Source: Anas platyrhynchos
Lineage: Eukaryota; Chordata; Aves; Anseriformes; Anatidae
Assembly: GCF_047663525.1 (NCBI RefSeq)
Contig: NC_092592.1
Span: 23,022,501-23,086,500 of the forward strand
Direction: 5' to 3'
DNA length: 64,000 bases
The position numbers were made by a program, and so were the translations under genes. Shown here piece by piece: positions 1-10,439 of the stretch. The notes under the pieces are model-generated. The model ran no database searches. It saw nothing but the letters and a program-made list of their open reading frames with translations, and was not told the DNA's origin. Every line of letters starts with the position of its first letter. Position 1 is the stretch's first letter.

Positions 1-2
1 GG

Positions 3-121
3 AAAATAAAAAATAAAATAAAATAAAATAAAATAAAATAAAATAAAATAAATAAAATAAAATAAAATAAAATAAAATAAAATAAAATAAAATAAAATAA
101 AATAAAATAAAATAAAATAAC
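3..121. repeat. (AAAAT)n pentanucleotide microsatellite
   Basis: About 23 tandem AAAAT units with one 4-base interruption near 50. It starts almost at the window edge, so its left flank is only two bases. Confidence 0.95.
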
Positions 122-2100
122 GAAATTAAAGAAGTTGTAAATATTCCCCGTCTTTCAGTGGGCAGGAAATATAAAGTCCCCAGCTGATGTGTTCTGCTGA
201 GCATGTCAGTTCCTGACTCTTTTCATATTCAGCAGCCACTTCATAACCTTAGCACTTGGGTAGTTCTCTGGTGGGAGATTGAGAGGTGCTGCTCCAGGAC
301 ACCGGAGGCAAGTAAAGGAGATTTTAAGAGTTTAATAACTGTTTGGTGAATCAGCACAGAGAGGAGGAGCTCCCGCTGCGCCACAGACATGCAGGCACCT
401 CGCGAGCTGGCAGTGATGGTGGTGGGACACACCACTTGGGTCATCACTGCGTGCTGCCACTCCACAGCAGCATGGCTTGGACTTTTCCAAAGAGTTTGAT
501 GGCTTATCTCTGCAGAGTTGTGAGGGATCTGCAGAAATCTTGCCAAGAGGCGCTGGCTGCTCCCACCCTGCTCCGGGCCAGCTTCCAGGAGAAGACATCT
601 CTGAGGGGAGCAAAGCCTTCCGGTGCCTCGCAATGCTGCGAGCGCTGCTCGCCGAGGGGGTCACACAACACTTCATTTCCGTAGGAATTTTCCTAAATGA
701 CTTCCTTTAGCAATTCTTTAAAGTGACTTGCTCATGCGAGCTCAGACAATGTGTTAGAAAAGCGGATTGTGTCTTCTCTAGAAATGCTTGTGGTCAGAGC
801 AAGAAGCGGCGGTGAGACATGGTGAGGCAGTGCAGAGACATTCAGCACCTGGCTGCACCATTTTGCTGAATGTGCAGCCCCTGGGAGAAACAAGGTGAGA
901 GCGAACTGCGCTTACGTGTGCTATCCACCTACAGAAATCCCACCCCACAACCTTACAAGCACTGGGATTTTTTGCAGCACGAGCTACAGAGATTCAGAGG
1001 AAGATTCCAGAAAGAGACCTGGCCTGCTGCTGTGTTTGAGCTGCAGGAAGTCTTCCAACCCTCACTGTTTTGCTACCAGAGACAAGCTCCTCATAGGGTA
1101 TCAGCATGGGTTTCATCTCAGCCTTCCCTGCGCTTCACTTTTTACCAGACACAGAGCATGCGCTTGGCCTGACAAGAAATCCTGACCCGGAGTCTGTGTC
1201 TGGGCGGTGAGGGGCTCCGCAGATCCCCAAGGTTGTTCCTCTGTGGAAGGACATTTGCCAAAGTCTGAGCAATTGGGACTGCAGCATGAAAGGCAGAGAT
1301 AATCTAATTTAATTCCTCTGAAAGCAAATGTTCAAAGAGCTTGGGTCTGCAGGTCCTAAGTAACTAGTAAAACAAAGCAACTGAAAAGTCCAAGGGGAGC
1401 ATTCTTGGCCAAGTTCTAACATTGGTTATACAGCATAAATCCAAAATAAGCCCACAGACTTTGTCTTCTATGTCATTAAATCCACATACCTGAAACTATT
1501 TGGGCTTCTTTTTAATTATCTTTTTTCAAGATGGAGAAAATGACTTGCAGTCACTTGAACCTGATTCTGTTTTTACAGAGCATGGTGTGTATGACAAGTG
1601 ATAGCATGCAGTTGTGTTAAAGATAAGCTCTTGGTGTAAAAGGAATAAAGCATTAGCTCAATTTCTTTTTCAGATACAATGTTTTTGGAGCTGTGGTTTT
1701 CACAAATATATTGGATTGAGAAGTCAGGTGAGGTAAAAGAATAGATTTTTCCTGGCTTGGAATACAATTGCATTAAAAATTGTTTCTTTGCCTTGGTTTT
1801 TGATGAAATCTTGTGCCAGAGATAAAACAAAAGAAAACAAAGCAAACAACAACAACAAAAAGAAACAAAACAAACAAACAAACAAAGCACACACACAAAA
1901 AATCAAAAATCAAAAAACAAAACAAAACAAAAAACTACCAGTAACCAGTGTGACTATCTTGTACAGGAAAGGCAAATGCAGATCTGAACACAGGCTCCTT
2001 CCCCAAACCCACAGAACACAATTGAGTGATTTTCTGCCCCATCACCAAGACACAAATATCATGCTGATAAAAGCACATGATGTACCTTTCCCCTACTCGC
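122..2100. other. Intergenic DNA, no gene seen
   Basis: Only short, overlapping ORFs without known similarity occur. The one clear feature is an A/C-rich low-complexity stretch at about 1,825-1,935 with AAC and AAAC repeats. Confidence 0.6.
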
Positions 2101-2108
2101 CTGGCTGT

Positions 2109-2231
2109 CTTGCTTTTTTTTTCTTTTTTTTCTTTTTTTTTCTGATGATATTGAGGCAGTGCTCTGCACCCTGCACAGCTGCTAAAATAAATAAAAAAAA
2201 AAAAAAAAAAAAAGAGAAGAAAAAAAGCAAG
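2109..2231. repeat. T-rich and A-rich arms forming an inverted repeat
   Basis: A T-rich arm at 2,109-2,142 begins CTTGC followed by T9; an A-rich arm at about 2,193-2,231 ends A7 followed by GCAAG. The arms are imperfectly complementary over about 35 bases with a loop of about 50. Likely two low-complexity tracts, though the matching CTTGC/GCAAG ends are notable. Confidence 0.6.
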
Positions 2232-5200
2232 CTGCAGAGGTTTAATACAAAACAGGCAGCGTGACCAAAAATACCACATTTATAGATTCATATCTTGAGC
2301 CTAATTCAAATCCATCACAGAACAGTCCCTGAAGGAAAATGTACATAAAAGACTTGTCTGGGTTGGCTGCTGCACATACTTCTTTCCATGGTTTTCAGGC
2401 ACTGATGTTGCCAAAGCATCACTTCTGGGCACCCTCATACCTTCACCTTCTAACCACTAAGGCTCACTGCTGCTAGGGACAGATTCCAGCAGCTCTGCAG
2501 TGAGTTGCCCTCAGTGCTTCAGCATGGCTAGGTGGAATAACTGGTCTTATGCTCCTCTGCAGACCCTCTCTTCCATGGTTGTGGGAGGCTGTTAGAACCA
2601 GTGAAAAATAAATAAATAAATAAAATAAAATAAAATAAATCTCTTCCTGAGAACTGCTGATGTTTTGCCATTTCGTGCCATTACTAGTTGGCTCAGGGGA
2701 AGTCAGAATACCATAACTTCTTGCAGGAAGATAATTTCTGCAAAAAAAAATATGTGATTCAAGAATATATTTCATTACAGAAAGATAAAAACATCTACTT
2801 TTTATGTTGCTCTGCTATGTTATTTTGTTAGATCATATTTGAAATCATGAAGTCAAAACAAGCCATTTTACCTCATCAAAACTACAGGTGTCATCATGTA
2901 GAATATGAAACATTCAAGCACTATTGAAAGGCACCGAAATGGTCACCTTGGAGCCTTTTGGCTTTCCCACTGCAGGTTAACCAGCATGGCCATGTTCCCA
3001 CTGAATGCTGCTTTCCAAGGAAATCAGTCTGGCAGATAACCATTCCTTTAAGATCTGTTTGCTACACGTTCTGCAAGTATAATCCTCCCTCTTGTCTTTG
3101 TGCTACCTGCCCTCAGAGGGTGATGGCATTGCTATTTGGGATGAGCCTGTGCAGACAGACCCTCAGAATAAGCACATGCAGGTGCCATGGGACAGAGGTA
3201 GAGGAGCAGTAAGGGGCTCAGGAGTGATTTCTCTCTGTGAAGTGCACTTCACATGAGGGCTGGGAAGCCTCTTAGATGGAGGAGGTGCTTAAGAGCAACA
3301 GAGGAAGAAATATGTTGTCAGGAAGTGGGATTGTTTACCTGATGATCAATATCTGTGAATGGTTCCCCCAGCAAAGTAGAATAATCTGAAGAATGGCAAA
3401 TAAAAAAAGTGAATAGCAGCTGAGGTAAATGAGAATTCCTGCTGGAATATTTATGCAATTAAAAATAGTTTTTGTGAAAGTCAGGTTTTTCAGGGGAAGT
3501 TTAGAGAAATGTTTATACTTTGTGTTAGGGAATAAAATCATAAATGAAAGATTGCAGATGAAATGGACCCTGCTCGGTGCCTGTACAAGCTCCCAGATCT
3601 TTCTTCATGCTCTCGGTGTCTCTCTTGAGCTAGGCACTGTGGAGAAACTATAAACCCCATGAACCCCACTTGTTCCAATAAGCCACAGATGGGCCACAAC
3701 AGCAGTGCAGCACAGGAGATGGTCCAGCCTGGGAAACCAAGATCAGGGTGGATTGCTGGAACTACAGTTCCTATGAGTCACTCTGATATGTAGACAGATG
3801 CAATTCTCTGATAATTTGAACAGAACAAACAATTTTGTCATCTCCTGACTGAATTCTTTCCAAACTCTTCATTGTACTAGAAAACATTAAATTCAGACTT
3901 CTGTCCTAATTTGGAATGAAAACAAATATCCGAGTATTGGGAGTCTCTCCTTCTTTCTCCTGGATGAAAGTTGAACTTCTTTCTCCTGGATGAAAGTTGA
4001 ACCGTCAAGCAGCTCTGCCTGCTGGCTGGGCTGAGGAGTGTCTGCATGCATGTGAGCCACACGCTCCCAGCCTGATGCCCTGCTCTGTGCGTCTCTCTCT
4101 GGCAGTCCCTGCCACATAGCAAATATCCCTCTGAGGCTTTTAAAGGGAGACAAAACTGGAGTGGAATGTTGTACCGTTTGCTGCTGTGCCCTGCGAGGGT
4201 TTTCAGAACAGTGTCCAGATTGCTCATTGCAATCAACTACCCTTTATTCATTGAGGTTAAGGGAAACCAGACATTTGAGATACTCATGTCACGAGCATCT
4301 TGTGGCTTTTCTGCCTTCTCTTCCAAGGCAGATAGATTGCTGAAGGCCAGATGGCACTCCAAGACACACTGCTGTGAATCGAGAGCATTTCACCAATCCC
4401 AAAACACAAAATGAGCAGAATCAGGCCCTCCCACCCAAGACACAGTATTGCTGGAGATGTAGCTGGGGACTTCCATTTGTTTGCAATTAGGTGCTGGCAC
4501 TGGGAAAGCCCTGAAGTCCCCGCGGTCTCTGGGCAGCAGATAAAACTTTTGTTTTTGCACAGACAAAAGGCAGAGCAGGCCAAACCAGCATACAGTGTGT
4601 GAGCACTGGGAAGCCTGATGAAAGGCGATAAAGAATGTCCAAAGTCAGCAACAAATAATATGGCAGCAGGAAAGAGAAATCTTAAAGCAGTTAAAAGTGA
4701 GGAAGGAGGGAGGGGAAGGGGAAGGGGAAGAGAGGAGGAGCCAGGATGGCTGGGTGCCCAAAGCAGTGATACTCAGGGTGAGCGCTGCTGAGACTCACAG
4801 GGGAGCAGGCCACACGGGAGCTGTGCAGAGCGAGCTGCACGACACAGACCTGCTCATCGCCTGCTGCAAGTACCCCTCTCCAGGCTTTTATCTCTTGTAA
4901 CTGAATGACTGGGAAGCCCTGCTTCTCCGTGTCACTTCTCTGTTATCTTTTTGCATTACTCCACCTCTCCAAGGGACTGAAATACTTCCTGTTAGCCAAG
5001 TCTTGCAGATGGTGAAAAAGGAGAATATGAAATGAGATGTTCTGTATTTGCTTGCTTGACATGCCATCCCACAGCTGGTGCAATGCTTCTCCAGCACCCA
5101 ACGAGGAGATTAGAGACTTGCATTCCTTGCAACAGGTAAGCTCGATTAATAGCCCAGAAGAGCAGATCTTCGACCATGAGACTTGTCAGGTAGGGACTTT

Positions 5201-7054
5201 CTTTATCATTCTGTTTTTGTGCAACTCCTGCACAATGCGGCCTTATCACAGCTACAGGAAAAATGGACAGAGACAAAATCAGACTGGTAGATGAAATACA
5301 AGAAGAGGAGAGTGCAGACTGGTACAGTACGTAGGGGTAGATTGCTTTGCAGGCAATCAAGAGAAACACTGGAACAGCTGGGCTAAGGAAAGGACTGAAA
5401 GTTACTATAAGGACCTTTTTTGAATGTGGACACAGCATAATGGCAGTCATCCATCTGCTGTCGTGGCTGTAGATTCTGGCATGCAGCATTTGATTCCTAT
5501 TAGCATTCATAGTATTTATATTTTGAAAGAAAAAAAAAAATCCTTTCTTTTTCTTCCTTCTCTTCCAAATAGTTTACATAGAACTATTTTACTAGTGCTC
5601 TGCCCTGTGGGAAGGCTCTAATTTGGAAAACATGGGCCCGCCTATACAATGGGGCTTGGCATTTGCTCACGTAAGTCATCTTCCCTTTGCGTAGGAATTG
5701 TACTGTATAATCTGAAGTCTTTTATGTGCCTCTGTGGTGCTCAGAAGTAGGCAGATAGCGTGTGCCGAATATTAAACTTCTGTTGGTTTTATGTGTAGCT
5801 GTGGCACTGCATGTTGAAGGAGTTGGCAATCTGGCAACTCGAGTTTTGTTACACACTCCGAACAACATCCAGAGCCTCCTTTCTTCAGCTTCTCTGTTTT
5901 TACAGGCAATGTACAAACATGTTTCACCACAGCCAAAATCTTCTTCCAGGCGCTGCAATAAATCATGCAGCACGTTCGGCAGCTGGAAGTGATTGTGGAT
6001 CTTTGGGTGGAAGACTCACACAAGCTTTTGAGGTTTCAGTCAGCTACAGCAGCATTTTAAACCTCTGCCCTGTTCTTAGGTTATGTTTTCTGCCTTTTGA
6101 CAGCCTATGCTAGACATTGCCCTCAGTTCAAACTGGAGGTGGGCCAATGTGGTCCCATCTGGGCTTGACAAAAGCCTGAAGCACCCTCTGGGCTCTGCCA
6201 GCTCACAAGGCCAGCAGGCCAGGGTCATGCTGCCAGGGTGCTGGCAGACAGAAGGAAATCATAAGAGGTCACTGCTTCTCTTAGGCAGCTTCTGTGAGGA
6301 ATGGCTGTGGAGGGTGAAGCTGGAAGGAATGTGAGCTGAGGACATGCTGATTTGCCAAAGGGTGGTACTGTGGCAGGCAGTGAAAGATGGATCAAACTTC
6401 ACTGGTGGGAATGGACCCAAGAACATAAGCCAAGCAATTCAGCAGCAATATTCAGGCAGCTCCTCTCTGAAAGGACTCTGATCCTGCTCTGATACAGCAG
6501 ATACAAAGGAGAAATGGAAATGTCCCACCACCTCTGGAAACAGAGCCCTGGCCCTGTTCCGGAGAGCACCGACAAGGGTGAGGACACAGGGTGGTACTGC
6601 TGGGTGGCAGAGTGACAGATGACCCTGAGTCACCAAGACTTGCCACACGAGCTGTGGCTGCCAGGCTTGGGAGGCAAGAAGTGATCTCCAAAGAGTCAGA
6701 GAACAGAATGAAGGACAAATAAGGGTCTAGGGCTAAAAGAGACAGAGGAAGATGCTCCTACAAGACCACCAGTGTGAGCACTCCTGCCAGAGAGCACCTA
6801 CGTGGGCAGGACCTGTGGATCAGGGATAGGGCCATGGCCTTACCTCTCTGCCATGCCTGTGCCCCTTCAGCTGGAGGGCAACCATCCTGACAAAAAGCAC
6901 GGGCCTTTTACCCCAGAGCTGTCTCCTGTGTAACAGCAGGAGCCATCCTCAGCCTCGGTCCAAGTAGAGCTGGGACGGCTGATGTACTGGTGTTATTAAT
7001 CACAGGCAGGCTGAGGAATGCTCCCTCAGAGCAGGGGCTTTCTGTAGATGGGTT
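2232..7054. other. Intergenic DNA, no gene seen
   Basis: No recognisable coding exon. It includes an AAAT/AAAAT microsatellite at 2,604-2,640, a 26-base tandem duplication at 3,950-4,001 and a purine-rich GGGGAA stretch at about 4,696-4,741. The ORFs at 4,992-5,510 and 5,811-6,113 lack known domains and splice or codon support. Confidence 0.6.
3950..4001. repeat. Perfect 26-base tandem duplication
   Basis: Two identical 26-base units, 3,950-3,975 and 3,976-4,001, without mismatch, so the duplication is recent or gene-converted. It does not belong to a recognised array. Confidence 0.9.
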
Positions 7055-7316
7055 TCTAAGGCCAGAGGGATTGTTAGCTTATCGGGTCTGACCCCATCCA
7101 TAACAGAGGCAAGAGAACTTCACCCAGTGTCCCCTGAGAGCCCATCAAGCTGTATGTGGCTAACACCAGAGTGGCATTCAGCACTGCTCTAGAGACAGAG
7201 AAAAAATTGGGTTTTCCCCCCTCCCCCTTGAGGAACTTGTTCCAAAGGCTAATCAGTTCCACGCTTAGAAATCTGTTTTCAGTTTAATGTCTCTAGCTTC
7301 AGCTTCAAGATCTTGC
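7055..7316 (-). mobile_element. Ancient CR1-type LINE 3' fragment
   Basis: The order of phrases (AAGGCCAGAGGGA, GGGTCTGACC, TTCACCCAGTG, CTTGTTCCAA, CTAGCTTCAGCTTC) matches the diverged CR1 tails common to turtles, crocodilians and birds. It is read in reverse orientation. Heavy divergence shows it is old and inactive. Recognition is from memory of the family; a repeat-library search would confirm the subfamily. Confidence 0.7.
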
Positions 7317-7639
7317 TTTTTTTTATTATTTTTTTTTTATTTTGCCTTTGCTAATCTCAAAACTACTTATTTGTTTTGTCTGAGAGGCTCTGGATGAACC
7401 GAAAGCAAGTAGTTTAGTAAAACAGGAAGATGTTCACTGGAAGGCAGGACTGACCCTCATCATGTAGCATCACAGCAGCTCCTAGGTGACATCCTCAGCA
7501 CTTCGTCTTTCCAAGAGGATGAAGTTCTGCTTCTGTGCTTTTAGCAGTTTTCCTTCCTGGCTCTTCGTTTGTGGCACCCCTTGATGCAGGACAGGGCTGG
7601 GGAAACACGGGGCATTTCAGGCTCCTATTCAGCCCGGTT

Positions 7640-8010
7640 GTTGAATCTCGCAGTGCTACCCTACCTCTCCACAGGCTGCTTCCTTACTCTCTCCTAACTC
7701 TCCTCTGTCTCTCTCTTTGCCTACCTTAGTCTTGACTTCTTCCCTTGACTCCATCCTCGCCATCTCTTGCAGTGTCCTCCACACCTCTCTTTACAAGTCC
7801 TCATCTTTCTCCCTTTTCTGAGGTGGGCCCCATGCCCTTCTCTGCCCCCTGTCTCCGGTCTCCCATATCCTCCTTTTTTCTAGTGACAGAGGATTTCACC
7901 CTATGCATCTCACCACCATGGACACATCCCTATCTTCCCATTCAAGCTTGCTGTCAGCCATGCTTCTCCAGCTCACTTCTTTTCACATCACCCATCAAAA
8001 AGATTTTACC
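7640..8010. repeat. Long C+T-rich strand-asymmetric stretch
   Basis: The plus strand is strongly enriched in C and T, with CTCTCC, TTCTCC and TCTTCC clusters but no exact period. It may be a decayed polypyrimidine tract. The two ORFs crossing it (7,535-7,729 and 7,745-8,035) are a by-product of this composition. Confidence 0.6.
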
Positions 8011-8439
8011 TTTTTCTCTTGCTCTGTACATTTAACCCACAACTTCAAGAAAGGGAGTCCTGTTTTCCCTTGACACAAGCGCTCTTTATTTCTGTTGCTC
8101 AAAACGGGGAAATGGGGAACAAGCACTTTTATGAAAGATATGTAGACAAGCAACAGGAGTTTTCTTACTCAAATCAGGCTCCTTGTTTAAAATGTGAAGA
8201 CAGCAACTCTGTCACTCCTTCCAAGAAACTTTAAATCCTATTCTGCAAGCACCTTCCCTATGTGTCTTGTCCTTGCTGTACTAGACTGTAAAGCAGGCTC
8301 TCTCACCTTAGTCAGGCTCCTAAAGAGCACAGGGATCTATCAGGATTGCTCTGCCTGCAGGACCAGGCCTTCACATGGGCGATGATCCTGGATAAACAGG
8401 AGGGACATTTCCAATGCTGTCTTCTGACCTGCTTGGGCC

Positions 8440-8960
8440 TAATTTATCTTGCTTCTAATCAGTGTCAAGATGGCTGAAGCCATGAGTGCAGCTGATTTCC
8501 TTCAGCTTGTTAATATTGGAAAGCTGCCCCTGAAGAGGGCCAGATGTGCTAATAAAGGTGGGTTCACCACTAATTCCAGGCAGCCCCTTGAATGTGCAAT
8601 TCATGGATACATTGCCATGATGTTTTGCCAAGGAATTAAGAAACCAAACCTTCACATTCTAGAGAAAATAATTGATGAATGACACAGCACAATGCTCCAC
8701 TGAACATGCGGCCTTTCCTTAATATTAATGTGTAATTTTGTAGCTAATTACTCCCAGTGCACTTCCTGGTGGCCTGGGAATCTTTCACGGAACATCTGCA
8801 CACACAATTACCTGCTCAGTTTTTCATAATCTCTTACTAAATCATTGCTGGATTTGCAAGGGGACCATCAAGCATCTGAGCTTCCTTTTCCCTTTTTTGC
8901 ATGTCTTTTGCCTTGTGTCAATTTGTCCAATATTTATTGAATAAGGTCAGTAAGACTCAA
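8440..8960. promoter_or_regulatory. Candidate conserved noncoding element downstream of CXCL12
   Basis: A repeat-free block with TAATTA-type and AATATTAAT homeodomain-like motifs around 8,720-8,750. A 77-codon ORF (8,449-8,682) lies on its left side but resembles no family I know. Seen: composition and motifs. Inferred: regulatory role. Comparison with other birds and mammals is needed. Confidence 0.25.
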
Positions 8961-9360
8961 GTGCTGTTTCACTGTCGTGAGATACTTAATTATCTCCAGC
9001 CTTTGCTCTACCCAGAACTGTACATGGGGATGGGATTTACCTGTGCTGTTGTGATGAGCTGAGGACTGGTATGTTCGAGCAGGGCAGCTGCAGAGGGAGC
9101 ATGCTATCTGCCCCATAGCCTGCTGCCTGCCTGCCTTGACCCTGCTGGGTCCTGGAAAAAGCAGCCCCCAGAAGGGCATTTTATACAACACCTGCTCTTT
9201 TGGTATTCCTCAGGGTCTTCAGAGAAACCATCCCTTCCCCAGCATGGAGCTGGCTGATGATGACCTCTTTTCGCTGGGGAGACTGGGATGCTGGAGCAAA
9301 AATGATGAGCCATTTCCCACTGTACCCACTGTAGTCAACTTAATGTGAGAGAAAAGTTGT

Positions 9361-9379
9361 TAAAAAAAAAAAAAAAAAA
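9361..9379. repeat. Poly(A) run
   Basis: About 18 consecutive A. It sits just beyond the probable 3' end of CXCL12. On the minus strand it is T-rich, so it is not that gene's poly(A) tail. Confidence 0.9.
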
Positions 9380-9660
9380 GCATAGGCATCTGTCTAGGAA
9401 GGAAGTGTTTAAGCTTTTCCTTCTGAAGATAGCACTGGTACCGTCAGTCTGGTAGGCTGCTGCTCCCTGCAATCCACTGGGCACTTTGCCTTAGGCCTTA
9501 GGTTTCCTGAAGGGTCAGAGCCCAGAAGGCTGCTTGGAAATGTCCTTGAAAGTGGATGCTTGTGCTACATCCAAATGGATTTCTCATGGGAAGTGTTTAG
9601 CTGTTCGTGTGTGATGACAAACCATGAAAAGCAAGTAATCGTCTCATTTAGATAGCCTTT

Positions 9661-9728
9661 TTTATTAAGAAAATGTTAAGTGCATACACATTTACTGGAG
9701 AAATTACAACAATATAAAAGTGTTTATT
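9661..9728 (-). terminator. Candidate polyadenylation signals of CXCL12 beta
   Basis: Two AATAAA hexamers on the minus strand, at 9,723-9,728 and 9,661-9,666, lie in an AT-rich setting at the end of the probable 3'UTR. A cDNA end or poly(A)-site read would decide which is used. Confidence 0.5.
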
Positions 9729-10383
9729 TTCAAAATATTCTATGAAAGGAGTAATTTCAGAAGCATAATAAAACTCCTTCATAAAAGCTGCCTTACAGGA
9801 ACACAAATACAAAAACCTTTTCACATTATTTGGGAAGTTTTTTTTTTTTACTTAATAAAAATATAAAGTACAGTATTCACCACATTCTGACAACACTGAG
9901 CTCTTAAGGAGTGGAAGATGGGAGGTTCATGCAGCCCTTTCCTCATGATAAATATTTTTCTCTGGCCACCAGTTTCATGTTTGCAGGCAAGACTTGTGTC
10001 AGTGGGAAGTTGGTTAAAAAAATAAAATAGATTTTTAGATAATAAGTTCTCAGACACCCCTGATTACTGTAAAATCACATCACTCAAAACAAATTGCCAG
10101 AGAAAAGAAGGACCCTCTGTTTCTGACAAAGGGAAAATATCAACAAAAACTTCTGTAGGAACTGCATTTTCAACAAAATATGTACATTTTACTTGGAATA
10201 TAGCCTTCATTGTAAAAGACCAATGAACATTTGCTCAAACACCACATTAGTTAAAAACACATCAAGAAGTGATCCTTCATCCTTCCTCAGGCAGAATTCA
10301 GATAAAATATTCATACATACAAGTATAAAGCTACTATAAATAATTAAAAAAATGGCACAGCAATAAATACCAACTATTCTTCT

Positions 10384-10439
10384 TTAAACAAACAAACGGA
10401 CAAAAAAGAAAAAAAAAGAAAAAAAAAGAAAAAAAAAAC
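10384..10439. repeat. A-rich low-complexity tract in CXCL12 beta 3'UTR
   Basis: AAAC repeats followed by three A-runs separated by single G. In the transcript it is a U-rich run with spaced C, a possible binding site for U-rich RNA-binding proteins. Confidence 0.85.

Noticed and set aside
1788-2264. 158-codon Lys/Asn-rich ORF
   Set aside because: Produced by translation of A-rich and T-rich low-complexity sequence.
4992-5510. 172-codon minus-strand ORF
   Set aside because: No known family, no exon boundaries that fit, and competing ORFs in other frames.
8449-8682. 77-codon ORF as a small gene
   Set aside because: No recognised family, no clear promoter or splice context, and a length expected by chance.
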